Position numbers and translations under genes: made by a program. A DNA stretch of 64,000 nucleotides from positions 1,488,001 through 1,552,000 of the forward strand of contig NZ_CP073104.1 in NCBI RefSeq assembly GCF_018138145.1, read 5' to 3'. Below the pieces are notes generated by a model. That model ran no database searches. It was not told the origin of the DNA and was given only the letters and a program-made list of their open reading frames with translations. The number at the start of each line of letters is the position of its first letter. Positions within the stretch are counted from its first letter, which is position 1. This document shows, one piece after another, positions 1 to 8,457 of the stretch. This DNA comes from Pseudomonas sp. SCA2728.1_7 (GTDB taxonomy: Bacteria; Pseudomonadota; Gammaproteobacteria; Pseudomonadales; Pseudomonadaceae).

Positions 1-747
1 GACGGCCCACTCCCCTACGCTTATCAGGATTGGCTGCAACAACGGGCGCGGGCCAAGGATCACGCGCCGGCGGCGTTTCTCGATCTGTTCCAGCATCGCT
101 TGCTCAGCCTGCTTTACAAAGTGATGCGCAAACACCGGGTGGCGCTAGGCTTCGTCACACCGGGGGCGTCACCGGTGCAGGCGCAATTGCGCGCGTTGAC
201 CGGTTTGCTGCCCAAGGCTTTGCAGGAACGTCAGGCGGTGCCCGATTGCGCGGTATTGGCCTGCACCGCGCTGTTTGCCGACGGCCGCCGGTCGCTGGCC
301 GGGTTCGCCGCGATTGTGCGCGAGCAGTTTGCCGTGCCAGTCGAGTTGAGCGCCTACGAGGGCGCCTGGCGGCGGATCCCGCCGACCAGCCGCAGCGTGA
401 TCAAACCGGGTGGACGCAACCTGCAACTGGGCCGCAGCGCCGTGGCCGGCACCCGGGTCTGGGATGAACATGCCGGCATTCGCCTGACCCTCGGACCGTT
501 GCCGTCGGCGCAGGCCGCATGCTTCTTGCCGGATGGCGAAGCGCACCCGGCACTGGCCAGCCTCGCAGCATTGTATTTCGGCCCGGATCTGGAGGTCAGA
601 CTGGTGCTGCGGGTCCGCGGTGCCGTGCCGCTGAAACTCAGTCGACAGGCGCCGGCCCTGGTCAGCTGGAACGGCGGTTTGCAGCGTCAGGCCAGCCTCA
701 CCGTGCAAACGATCGAAACCCGACTTCGTCAGCTGGAGATCACCTGA
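1..747 (+). CDS. tssG: TssG, type VI secretion baseplate subunit (5' truncated)
   Basis: The reading frame is open from base 1, so the N-terminal part lies outside the window; about 248 residues are visible. The segment starting DGPLPYAYQDWLQQR and continuing HRLLSLLYKVMRKHRVALG is typical of the TssG (ImpH/VasB) family, which joins TssE, TssF and TssK in the T6SS baseplate wedge in the cytoplasm. The C-terminal part shows the family pattern of short hydrophobic stretches and a GRNLQLGRSAVAG segment, followed by a GPLP motif. The TGA stop lies two bases before the tssH start, so the genes are translationally coupled. Identity rests on family pattern and on the tssG-tssH order common in proteobacterial T6SS loci. 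Confidence 0.88.
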   Translation, partial: DGPLPYAYQDWLQQRARAKDHAPAAFLDLFQHRLLSLLYKVMRKHRVALGFVTPGASPVQAQLRALTGLLPKALQERQAVPDCAVLACTALFADGRRSLAGFAAIVREQFAVPVELSAYEGAWRRIPPTSRSVIKPGGRNLQLGRSAVAGTRVWDEHAGIRLTLGPLPSAQAACFLPDGEAHPALASLAALYFGPDLEVRLVLRVRGAVPLKLSRQAPALVSWNGGLQRQASLTVQTIETRLRQLEIT

Positions 748-749
748 AC

Positions 750-3290
750 ATGGAACTGGCCAGCCTGATCGGACGCCTCAACCCGGACAATCGTCGCGCT
801 CTCGAACGCGCCGCCCAGCGCTGCTTGCAGCGCGGCCATCACTTTGTCGAGATCGAACATCTGTTGCTCGAACTGCTCGACATCGAGGGCGGCGACTTGG
901 CTTTTCTGTTGCCGCGTTTCGGCCTCGAACGTGATGCGCTGACGGCGGAGATCAACAAGGCGCTGGATCTGTTCAAGGCCGGCAGCACGCGCACGCCAGC
1001 ACTGTCGTCGCACACCTTGGGTTTGCTCGAAGACGCGGTGGTCCAGGCCAGTGTGTTGGGGCTCGACAGCATTCGTTCCGGGTTGCTGTTGTTGGCGTTG
1101 GTTGATCGCGATGAGCGCCGCAGTCTGTTGCTCAACAGTGCCTCGTCGCTACTGCGGATTCCCAAAGAAGCACTGCGCGCGAATCTGCTGGAATGGACGG
1201 AAAACTCTCGCGAGCATGTCGGCCCGCGCGCGGTGTCATCGGCAAATCCAGCAACACGTCAGGACTCGGTGCTCGATCAATACACCCAGGACCTGACCGC
1301 CGACGCCCATGCCGGGCGTATTGATCCGATCGTGGGTCGCGACGGCGAAATTCGCCAATGCATCGACATTCTGCTGCGCCGCCGGCAAAACAACCCGATT
1401 CTGGTCGGCGCGCCGGGGGTGGGCAAGACCGCCGTGGTCGAAGGCCTGGCCCTGCGCATTGCCGCCGGCGACGTGCCGCCATCGTTGCAGGAAGTCAGTT
1501 TGCGCGTGCTGGATCTGGGTCTGTTACAGGCCGGCGCGGGGGTCAAAGGTGAATTCGAACAGCGCTTGAAGGGCGTGATTGACGCGGTGCGCAGTGCCGA
1601 CAAACCGATCATCCTGTTTATCGACGAAGCGCATACGTTGATCGGCGCTGGTGGTGCCGAGGGTGGCAGCGATGCGGCCAACCTGCTGAAACCGGCGCTG
1701 GCCCGTGGCGAGTTGCGCACCCTCGCCGCCACGACATGGCTGGAGTACAAAAAATACTTCGAGAAAGACCCGGCCCTCGCCCGCCGCTTTCAACTGGTGC
1801 AGGTTGAAGAACCGGACGAAATCACTGCCGTGGAAATGCTTCGCGGCGTGGCCGCCAAACTTGAACAGCACCACGGCGTACAGGTGCTCGATGCCGCTAT
1901 TCATGAAGCGGTGAAGCTCTCGCACCGCTACATTTCCGGCCGCCAATTACCGGACAAAGCCATCAGCGTGCTCGACACCGCGTGCGCCCGGGTCGCCCTC
2001 GGCCAGCACGACGTGCCGCCGCCGCTGGAGAGCCTGCGCCACCGCCAGCAAAGTCTGCAAGAGGAAGTCGACCGTCTGCGCCGCGAACAGGCCACCGGGC
2101 TGGACCATCGCGAACGCATCACGCTGCTGGAAAGTGAGTCGAAGAGCAACGTGCAGGCGATTCGCGAACTGCAAACCCGCTGGAGCGAAGAGCGCGTGGC
2201 CGTACGCGAACTGCTCGATACCCGGCGCGAACTGCTGGCCTTGAGCGAACGTGCCGACAGCGACAAACCCGATGAAGCCACCGACAGCCGCATCGATCAT
2301 CTGGCCGCCGAGCTGTTGCGCCTTGAGGCCGGACTCGACGCGATTCGCCAGGACGATCCACTGGTACCCGAGCAGGTCGACACAAAAACGGTCGCCGCCG
2401 TGATTGCCGGCTGGACCGGCATCCCCGTCGGCAAAATGCTCGCCGACGAAGCCCACGCGGTGCGCACACTCGGCACGCGTATGGGCCAACGGGTGATGGG
2501 CCAGAGCACCGCACTCAACACCATCGCCCAGCGCTTGCAGGCCTACCGCGCGGGACTGACCGATCCGCAAAAACCAGTGGGTGTGTTCCTGCTGGTCGGC
2601 CCTACCGGCGTCGGTAAAACCGAAACCGCTTATGCCCTGGCCGATGCGTTGTACGGCGGCGAACGCAATCTGATCAGCATCAACCTTTCGGAATATCAGG
2701 AAGCCCACACCGTCAGCCAACTCAAAGGCGCACCACCGGGTTATGTCGGTTATGGCAGCGGTGGCGTGCTGACCGAAGCGGTGCGGCGCAAACCGTATTC
2801 GGTGGTGTTGCTGGATGAGATCGAAAAGGCCCATCCGGATGTGCTGGAAGCGTTCTACAACGTCTTCGACAAAGGCTTGATGGAGGACGGCACGGGGTTG
2901 GTGGTGGATTTCAAGAACACCGTGATGCTCGCCACCAGCAACGTCGGCGCCGAGCTTTTACTTGATACGCCGGTTGCACAACTGGGTTCCGAGGCTTTCA
3001 ACGAGGCGTTGCATAAGGTCTTGCTGCAAGCCTTCCGCCCGGCGTTTCTGGCGCGCATGACCGTGGTTGCCTATCGGCCGCTGGATGAGGCGACGCTGGA
3101 AGGGATTGTGCTGGCCAAGCTTGAGAAGTTGCGTGGCCGCTATAAAGCGGCGACCGGCAAGCAGTTCGAGTTTGATTCCGGGATTGTCAAAGCGGTGCTC
3201 GCCAAGTGCAGCGCGGCGGGTGCGCGGGATGTCGAGAATGTGTTGATGACGCAAGTGACGGGGAAGTTGGCGGAGTGGGTATTGGAGTGA
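750..3290 (+). CDS. tssH: TssH/ClpV, AAA+ ATPase that recycles the T6SS sheath
   Basis: 846-residue ClpB/ClpV-type double AAA+ ATPase. An N-terminal Clp repeat domain (about 1-150; HHFVEIEHLLLELLD) precedes AAA1 with Walker A GAPGVGKTA near residue 220 and Walker B ILFIDEAHTLIG. A coiled-coil middle region follows (about 420-540). AAA2 has Walker A GPTGVGKTE near 617 and Walker B VVLLDEIEKAHP. ClpV disassembles the contracted TssB/TssC sheath in the cytoplasm. The start MELASLIGRLNPDNRRALERAA follows the tssG stop directly; a longer in-frame extension upstream lies entirely within tssG and is not real. Position between tssG and vgrG separates ClpV from housekeeping ClpB. Confidence 0.95.
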   Translation: MELASLIGRLNPDNRRALERAAQRCLQRGHHFVEIEHLLLELLDIEGGDLAFLLPRFGLERDALTAEINKALDLFKAGSTRTPALSSHTLGLLEDAVVQASVLGLDSIRSGLLLLALVDRDERRSLLLNSASSLLRIPKEALRANLLEWTENSREHVGPRAVSSANPATRQDSVLDQYTQDLTADAHAGRIDPIVGRDGEIRQCIDILLRRRQNNPILVGAPGVGKTAVVEGLALRIAAGDVPPSLQEVSLRVLDLGLLQAGAGVKGEFEQRLKGVIDAVRSADKPIILFIDEAHTLIGAGGAEGGSDAANLLKPALARGELRTLAATTWLEYKKYFEKDPALARRFQLVQVEEPDEITAVEMLRGVAAKLEQHHGVQVLDAAIHEAVKLSHRYISGRQLPDKAISVLDTACARVALGQHDVPPPLESLRHRQQSLQEEVDRLRREQATGLDHRERITLLESESKSNVQAIRELQTRWSEERVAVRELLDTRRELLALSERADSDKPDEATDSRIDHLAAELLRLEAGLDAIRQDDPLVPEQVDTKTVAAVIAGWTGIPVGKMLADEAHAVRTLGTRMGQRVMGQSTALNTIAQRLQAYRAGLTDPQKPVGVFLLVGPTGVGKTETAYALADALYGGERNLISINLSEYQEAHTVSQLKGAPPGYVGYGSGGVLTEAVRRKPYSVVLLDEIEKAHPDVLEAFYNVFDKGLMEDGTGLVVDFKNTVMLATSNVGAELLLDTPVAQLGSEAFNEALHKVLLQAFRPAFLARMTVVAYRPLDEATLEGIVLAKLEKLRGRYKAATGKQFEFDSGIVKAVLAKCSAAGARDVENVLMTQVTGKLAEWVLE

Positions 3291-3315
3291 GCACAACTTA
3301 ATTCAGGGAGCGATC

Positions 3316-3888
3316 ATGAGCAGATATATTCCAGTTTTGTATAAACCAAAATGGCAGAGGGTCATTATTAATCAGCAGACTGGTCTGCTTTATAAAAAAT
3401 ACTTCCTGTCAGACCGAGCCATTCAACACATTCGCGACCATTCTATTTATGGGCCTGCAAAACTGGGCAAAAGCCATTTCTTCCTGGAAACAGAAAAGCT
3501 TCAGGCCATGAAGGATATAGAAGCAAACTACGACAGCCTGTTTCGTATAAAGGACGTCGACTATAAAATTGCGAATCTATCGATCCTGGGCAACTTGGCG
3601 CGAATGGCCGACATTATGTTCGGCGGAGCAAAAGACGGGAGGCCCCTGAACCAGTTCACCCAAAAGCATGGCACGAATGTTCAGGATGCTCGCCTCTACT
3701 ACGACGCCCATATCGGTACCGGGCCGGTCAAAGAGGGGGAAATCTACAAAACCCACGAACATACTAGCGATATTCGCGTTGTCACCCGCCCTATGTTTAT
3801 TTCTGATGAACACGATGAGGTTCATCCGATCATCACTGCATTCCCTGTGGTGACTCCACCGAAAAGCGGAAATAACGACGACATGTAA
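3316..3888 (+). CDS. Uncharacterised T6SS-linked protein, possible BECR-fold nuclease toxin
   Basis: 190 residues, with an AGGGAGCG ribosome site 25 bp after tssH. I do not recognise a named family. The arrangement HIRDH (38-42), GKSHF (51-55) and the late strand IITAFP (172-177) resembles BECR-fold nucleases (barnase, EndoU, colicin E5/D and RelE relatives), where an HI-x-x-H helix, a KSxF strand and a terminal TaYP-like strand recur. It has no signal peptide and no PAAR or Rhs part. Base composition is visibly more AT-rich than tssH and vgrG, which suggests recent acquisition. Its position inside a T6SS locus before vgrG is usual for cargo effectors. The toxin role is inference. Confidence 0.5.
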   Translation: MSRYIPVLYKPKWQRVIINQQTGLLYKKYFLSDRAIQHIRDHSIYGPAKLGKSHFFLETEKLQAMKDIEANYDSLFRIKDVDYKIANLSILGNLARMADIMFGGAKDGRPLNQFTQKHGTNVQDARLYYDAHIGTGPVKEGEIYKTHEHTSDIRVVTRPMFISDEHDEVHPIITAFPVVTPPKSGNNDDM

Positions 3889-3912
3889 TACAACTATCCA
3901 GGAGACATGAGT

Positions 3913-4824
3913 ATGCCATGGGTGCAATGTTCCAGATGTCGCTATATCAGGGAATCCTCAAAATCTTCCTGGGAGCTAAATACCACTCATCAAAATCGAT
4001 CACCTGGATTACCAAAGGGGGCGTACTGCATTCAATGCGGTACTGAAAATCAATGGCTCGACTACACTGGGCCTCTTGCACCGACGATATTGGCGAAGGA
4101 ACGACACACCTACGAAGAAACGGTGGTGTTCTATAAACAAAAAGAAACAGTCATCAAAGGCCTCGGTGAAACGCGGAAAAACAAAGAAAAGGAATTTGAG
4201 CTGAATTTCGGAAAACGCTTCAAATCAGAAGCAAAAGCCTTTGCGAACGAGGCGTTTCTGATGATGCACACAGAAATTCAACTGTGCTTTGACCTTATTG
4301 TTTCCATGACAGAGGAATTGGCCGGACTGGCCAGAAGACTGAATGAAATGACTAACCCTGACGTCATTGAAAGGGACGCGGCAGTGGTTGCAGGTCATGC
4401 GAAAAAAAATGCTTCGGGCGGATTGGTTTTGGGCAACCGGCAATTTGTATCGGTACTCTCCCCGGCGCAGATCCTTGATGCTGCCAACTGGTCATGGGGA
4501 TTGAATATCTCATGGGTCGAAGGCGGCGTTAACGGGAAAGCGGATTTCGAACTTGTCCTCAATCCTGACAACCCATATCACACTATACCGCCCGGTATTC
4601 TCACCATCCTTCAGGGGCGCCCCAGCATAAACTGCGACGATTTCCTTGTCCTTTGTAGAGAACAAGGGAGCGGGACGTTGCTCTGGTACGACGCCGGCGA
4701 TGAAAATCGGCCGACCTGGACAGCACTGGAAATCGCCACCCTGTTGCGCGCCGGTTACGAGTTTGTATTCCTCAATCAACAAGTGTTCTTGCGCAAAATT
4801 TCTCCACGGAAAGATAAAAAATGA
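3913..4824 (+). CDS. Uncharacterised protein with N-terminal double CxxC
   Basis: 303 residues, with no family I recognise. The N-terminus carries two CxxC pairs (CSRC near residue 6 and CIQC near 39), a likely zinc ribbon. A charged, probably coiled-coil region follows (about 65-150), then a mixed alpha/beta C-terminal half containing WSWGLNISWVEGG and LRAGYEFVFLNQQVFLRK. Two ATGs compete: AGGAG ends two bases before the ATG at 3907 but eight before the one at 3913, so I chose 3913. It follows the preceding gene by 24 bp, is equally AT-rich, and precedes vgrG by 91 bp. It could be an effector partner, an adaptor or an immunity protein. None of these can be chosen from sequence. Confidence 0.6.
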   Translation: MPWVQCSRCRYIRESSKSSWELNTTHQNRSPGLPKGAYCIQCGTENQWLDYTGPLAPTILAKERHTYEETVVFYKQKETVIKGLGETRKNKEKEFELNFGKRFKSEAKAFANEAFLMMHTEIQLCFDLIVSMTEELAGLARRLNEMTNPDVIERDAAVVAGHAKKNASGGLVLGNRQFVSVLSPAQILDAANWSWGLNISWVEGGVNGKADFELVLNPDNPYHTIPPGILTILQGRPSINCDDFLVLCREQGSGTLLWYDAGDENRPTWTALEIATLLRAGYEFVFLNQQVFLRKISPRKDKK

Positions 4825-4915
4825 AGCTGGCAGCGTTGGCGTCCGGTAATCGTCTTTACTCGACAGAATTACATCGTGCAGCCATCCCTCTCTGTTTCTC
4901 TGCGGAGATGTTTCT

Positions 4916-6925
4916 ATGCCCCGCGCCATAGACAGCAACACTAGCCTCTCCCTCACCGCCAATTCGCTGTCGGCGCTTTACCCGGAGTCGTTGTCTGGCG
5001 ACGAATCCCTGAACATGTTAGGCGTGCAAACGCTCAATGGCCTCAACGACGGCACGTCCCTCACCCTGACTTCAGCCGTCGCTACACACGTCACCACCAC
5101 TCTGCACAATGACGCACAACTGCGCCCGTTCGACGCGCTGGTCGCGGAGATACGCCAGTTGCCTGCCGATGCGACCGCAGAGCGCTATCAGCTTCTGCTC
5201 AGGCCATGGCTATGGTGGCTGACGCTAGCCAGCAACAACCGCGTGTTCCAGAACCTCGCCACCTCGGACATCGTCACGACGATTTTCAAAGCTCACGGTT
5301 TCACCGACTTCAAGCTGTCGCTGACCGGCAGTTACACCCCACGCGAGTACTGCGTGCAGTACGGAGAAACCGATTTCGCCTTCGTCTCGCGGTTACTGGA
5401 AGAGGAAGGCATCTTCTGGTTCTTCACCCACGATGAAGGCAAGCACACGCTGGTGCTCGGCGACAGCAACGATGCCTTCGTACAGATACCCAACGGGCCG
5501 ACGGTCAAGTACCTGGGCCAGGGCCTGGGCGAGCGTGAATTGCATGGCATTCGCTCCGGGCAGGTGTGTCTGCAGGCGGTGGCCGGGGTGTATCGGGCGA
5601 CGGATTATGAGTTCACCACGCCGACGACTTCACTGTACGGGCAGGCCGAAGCAGTGGCCGGGCCGCGTTCGATCTACGAGCATCCGGGCGGCTACAACGC
5701 CAAGGCGCGCGGTGATGCGTTGACCAAGCAACGGGTCGATGGCTTGCGCAGCGAGGAGAAACGTTTTGTCGGCGAAAGCGACTGCCGTTGGCTGGTTCCG
5801 GGGCACTGGTTCACTCTCGAAGGGCACGACGATGCCAGTCTGAACATCGATTGGGTGGTGACGCGGGTCACCCATGACGCCAGCCACGAAAGTTATCGCA
5901 ACCGTTTCGAAGCGATCCCCAAAGCTACGCCGTTTCGTCCGCAACGTATGACGCCAAAGCCGCGCATGCATCCGCAGACGGCCATTGTCGTGGGCAAATC
6001 CGGCGAGGAAATCTGGACCGACGAATACGGCCGGATCAAGCTGCAGTTCCCGTGGGATCGCGACGGCAAGAATGACGAAACCAGCTCCTGCTGGGTGCGC
6101 GTGGTGTTGCCTTGGAGCGGCAAAGGTTTCGGCATGCAGTTCATCCCGCGCATCGGCCAGGAAGTCATCGTCACCTTTATCGACGGTGATCCGGACCGGC
6201 CACTGGTCACCGGTTGCGTGTACAACGGCGACAACGCCCTGCCCTACGCCCTCCCGGCCAATCAGACGCAATCAGGGATCAAGACCCAATCGTCCAAGGG
6301 CGGCGGCGGTTTCAACGAACTGCGCTTCGAGGACAAAAAGGACGCTGAAGAGGTGTTCTTGCAGGCGCAGAAGGATTTCAACATCAACGTGCTCAACGAC
6401 ACCACTGCCACCGTCGGCCACGACGAAACCCTCACGGTGCAAAATGCGCGCACCCGCACAGTGAAGGACGGCGACGAGACGGTGACGCTGGAAAAAGGCA
6501 AACGCAGCGTGACGATTCAGACCGGCAGCGACAGCCTCGATGTCAAGGACAGCCGTACGGTGAAAGTCGGCGCCGACCAGAATCACAGCACCGGCGGCAA
6601 TTACACCGACAAGGTCACCGGCGATTACAACCTGACGGTGGATGGCAACCTGACGATCAAGGTCAGCGGCACCCTCACCCTGCAAAGCGGCGGCAGTTTC
6701 ACGATCAAGAGCGGCGCCGATCTGGCGACGTCCGCCAGCACCTCGATCACGCACAAGGCTGGCACTGCCTTGACCAATCAGGCCGGCACGTCACTGGACA
6801 ACAAGGCCGGAACCACGCTGACCAATGACGCCGGCATCAGCCTGACCAACAAGGGCGCGGCCTCGCAGACTGTGGATGGCGGCGGCATGCTGACCATCAA
6901 GGGCGGTCTGGTGCAGGTCAACTGA
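4916..6925 (+). CDS. vgrG: TssI/VgrG, T6SS spike protein
   Basis: 669 residues. The N-terminal gp27-like part (about 1-340) includes the typical SDIVTTIFKAHGF and YGETDFAFVSRLLEEEGI motifs. The gp5-like OB region has GEEIWTDEYGRIKLQFPWDR, then SCWVRVVLPWSGKGFG and the IPRIGQEVIVTFIDGDPDRP signature. Residues about 480-669 form repetitive beta-helix sequence (VTLEKGKRSVTIQTG, then repeated LTNxAGTS-type units). VgrG trimers cap the Hcp tube and carry effectors. No extra C-terminal enzymatic domain is evident, so cargo would bind non-covalently. GGAG sits eight bases before the ATG. It is followed after 12 bp by the MORN-like gene, probably in one operon. Confidence 0.95.
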   Translation: MPRAIDSNTSLSLTANSLSALYPESLSGDESLNMLGVQTLNGLNDGTSLTLTSAVATHVTTTLHNDAQLRPFDALVAEIRQLPADATAERYQLLLRPWLWWLTLASNNRVFQNLATSDIVTTIFKAHGFTDFKLSLTGSYTPREYCVQYGETDFAFVSRLLEEEGIFWFFTHDEGKHTLVLGDSNDAFVQIPNGPTVKYLGQGLGERELHGIRSGQVCLQAVAGVYRATDYEFTTPTTSLYGQAEAVAGPRSIYEHPGGYNAKARGDALTKQRVDGLRSEEKRFVGESDCRWLVPGHWFTLEGHDDASLNIDWVVTRVTHDASHESYRNRFEAIPKATPFRPQRMTPKPRMHPQTAIVVGKSGEEIWTDEYGRIKLQFPWDRDGKNDETSSCWVRVVLPWSGKGFGMQFIPRIGQEVIVTFIDGDPDRPLVTGCVYNGDNALPYALPANQTQSGIKTQSSKGGGGFNELRFEDKKDAEEVFLQAQKDFNINVLNDTTATVGHDETLTVQNARTRTVKDGDETVTLEKGKRSVTIQTGSDSLDVKDSRTVKVGADQNHSTGGNYTDKVTGDYNLTVDGNLTIKVSGTLTLQSGGSFTIKSGADLATSASTSITHKAGTALTNQAGTSLDNKAGTTLTNDAGISLTNKGAASQTVDGGGMLTIKGGLVQVN

Positions 6926-6937
6926 CAAGGAGAAGCC

Positions 6938-7480
6938 ATGGCGATCACACCACTGGATCTGCAGCAGGATGACAAGCAGCTCAAGGGACGTTTGCAGGAC
7001 GGTCAGCTTGATGGCGCGCTGAACATCAAGGATGGCGGACACAAACAAGCCGATCTGAATTACAGCCAGGGCGAGTTACAGGGCACGTCGCTGCTCTATC
7101 GCCCCAACGGCAAGGTCTCGGCGCAAATGCCGTTTGTGCGCGACAAACTGCAGGGCGTGGCGAGTTTTTACGCTCCGGAGGGATTTTTACAGCGTAAGGC
7201 GACGTATCGACGCGGGCTGCTGCATGGCGAAGCGTTCAACTATTTCCCTGATGGCCAGGTGGCGGAGGCTGAGTTCTATCGCGATGGCGTACGTGAGGGG
7301 CGTTATCAGCGCTTTCATCCCAATGGCAAGCCGGCGCTGGAAGCGCGCTATGTGAACGGGCAATTGCTGGAGCCGGAACAAGGGTTTGCCGAGGACGGGC
7401 GGCCGCTGGGGGCGGATGGCAAGCCGATTTCGCGGGTGCGCTGGTGGTATCGGCAGTGGGCGGATCCGCAGCAGGCCTGA
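6938..7480 (+). CDS. MORN/YwqK-like repeat protein linked to VgrG
   Basis: 180 residues built of about six copies of a roughly 22-residue motif with the pattern G-x-x-x-Y-x-P-x-G (for example LLYRPNGK, SFYAPEGF, NYFPDGQ, RFHPNGKP), as in MORN repeats and the YwqK antitoxin family. It ends in a tryptophan-rich tail (RWWYRQW). There is no signal peptide. It has an AAGGAG ribosome site and starts 12 bp after vgrG, so the two are co-transcribed. Such proteins next to vgrG/PAAR genes may act as spike-loading or scaffold factors. That role is inference from neighbours. The downstream MITE-like repeat begins 16 bp after its stop. Confidence 0.8.
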   Translation: MAITPLDLQQDDKQLKGRLQDGQLDGALNIKDGGHKQADLNYSQGELQGTSLLYRPNGKVSAQMPFVRDKLQGVASFYAPEGFLQRKATYRRGLLHGEAFNYFPDGQVAEAEFYRDGVREGRYQRFHPNGKPALEARYVNGQLLEPEQGFAEDGRPLGADGKPISRVRWWYRQWADPQQA

Positions 7481-7495
7481 GAACCTTTGAAGAGC

Positions 7496-7862
7496 CCCTC
7501 ACCCTAGCCCTCTCCCAGAGGGAGAGGGGACCGATCGGGGGAGATTGAAGAGGTTCACCGACGTGAAGGATATGTGCTGAATCCAAAATCAACTCGGTTC
7601 GATGCGCAGAGCTAATAATCGACTCGGTCGTTCAGGTCGATGTACAGCGCAAGACACCTCGGTCGGCCCCCTCTCCCTCCGGGAGAGGGGACCGATTGGG
7701 AGAGATTTAAGAGCTTCACCGACGTGAAGGATATGCGCTGAATCCAAAATCAACTCGGTTCGATGCGCAGAGCTAATAATCGACTCGGTCGTTCAGGTCG
7801 ATGTACAGCGCAAGACACCTCGGTCGGCTCCCTCTCCCCCTGGGAGAGGGCTGGGGTGAGGG
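7496..7862. repeat. MITE-like repeat A: inverted ends and two 161-bp units
   Basis: The element starts CCCTCACCCTAGCCCTCTCC and ends with its near-perfect inverse GGAGAGGGCTGGGGTGAGGG. Inside, a segment containing TTCACCGACGTGAAGGATAT and GGTCGATGTACAGCGCAAG occurs twice at exactly 161-bp spacing (7554 and 7715; GGAGAGGGGACCGAT at 7521 and 7682). Related copies lie at 21954-22129 and 57664-58546. It fills the gap between the MORN gene and the convergent PAAR gene, and no gene is seen in it. Confidence 0.88.
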
Positions 7863-7871
7863 TTCAACGGT

Positions 7872-8267
7872 TCAGGGAATCAGCATCTGCATCTGCCCCG
7901 GCACCACAATCTTGATCACCCCCGCCCAGTTGCACATCAACGTCGAGTTGGCATCGATCGCCGGCATCCCGCCCAACAACAACGTCGGCGCCCCGCCCGG
8001 GATCCACGGCGTGGCCGTCGCCGGTATACACGGCATCGGCGTCAACACCCCCAATGCCGCAGCGGTGGCCGCGGCGACCATCGGGTTAGCCATGCTCATG
8101 CACACACCGAACGGCAGGATATTGACCAGCGGAATGTGATCCATGATGTTCGCCGCCGGCATCCCGCCAGTCAGCGTGCGATTGACCGGCAACACGTTGA
8201 GCATCGACGGCGCGGCGCCGAAGCTGCATTGCAACGTGGCCGTGGCACAGACTTGCGGACAGCCCAT
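7872..8267 (-). CDS. DUF4280 PAAR-like T6SS spike-tip protein
   Basis: 131 residues, starting MGCPQVCATATLQCSFG. Conserved DUF4280 features are visible: GATLxC-like CATATLQCSFG, GGMPAANIMDH, a PFGVCMSMANP motif, LGVLTPMPCIP, and GGMPAIDANSTLMCNWAGVI near the C-terminus. Spaced Cys residues fit metal binding at a spike tip. PAAR proteins cap VgrG. The ATG at 8267 has an ideal AAAGGAG seven bases upstream, so the in-frame upstream ATG is not used. It is convergent with the vgrG-MORN unit and separated from it by repeat A. No C-terminal toxin domain is fused. Confidence 0.85.
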   Translation of the reverse strand: MGCPQVCATATLQCSFGAAPSMLNVLPVNRTLTGGMPAANIMDHIPLVNILPFGVCMSMANPMVAAATAAALGVLTPMPCIPATATPWIPGGAPTLLLGGMPAIDANSTLMCNWAGVIKIVVPGQMQMLIP

Positions 8268-8457
8268 TTCAACGCTCCTTTTTGCCCATGGCATACCCGC
8301 TAAACCTTAGTCTGCCACGGCCCTTCGCGCACATTCTCAAAGGTGATTATCCGGCAACACGCTAACCTATAAGACCGCACCGCGCTTGTGAGCAATCGGG
8401 CGCGCCATTAGATTAGCCAATGATGTCTGGCCTCCAAAATAAGCAGAAGGGATAAGC

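Noticed and set aside
519..749. N-terminal extension of tssH
   Set aside because: The extension overlaps tssG in another frame and lacks ClpV-like sequence; the ATG at 750 begins the Clp N-domain.
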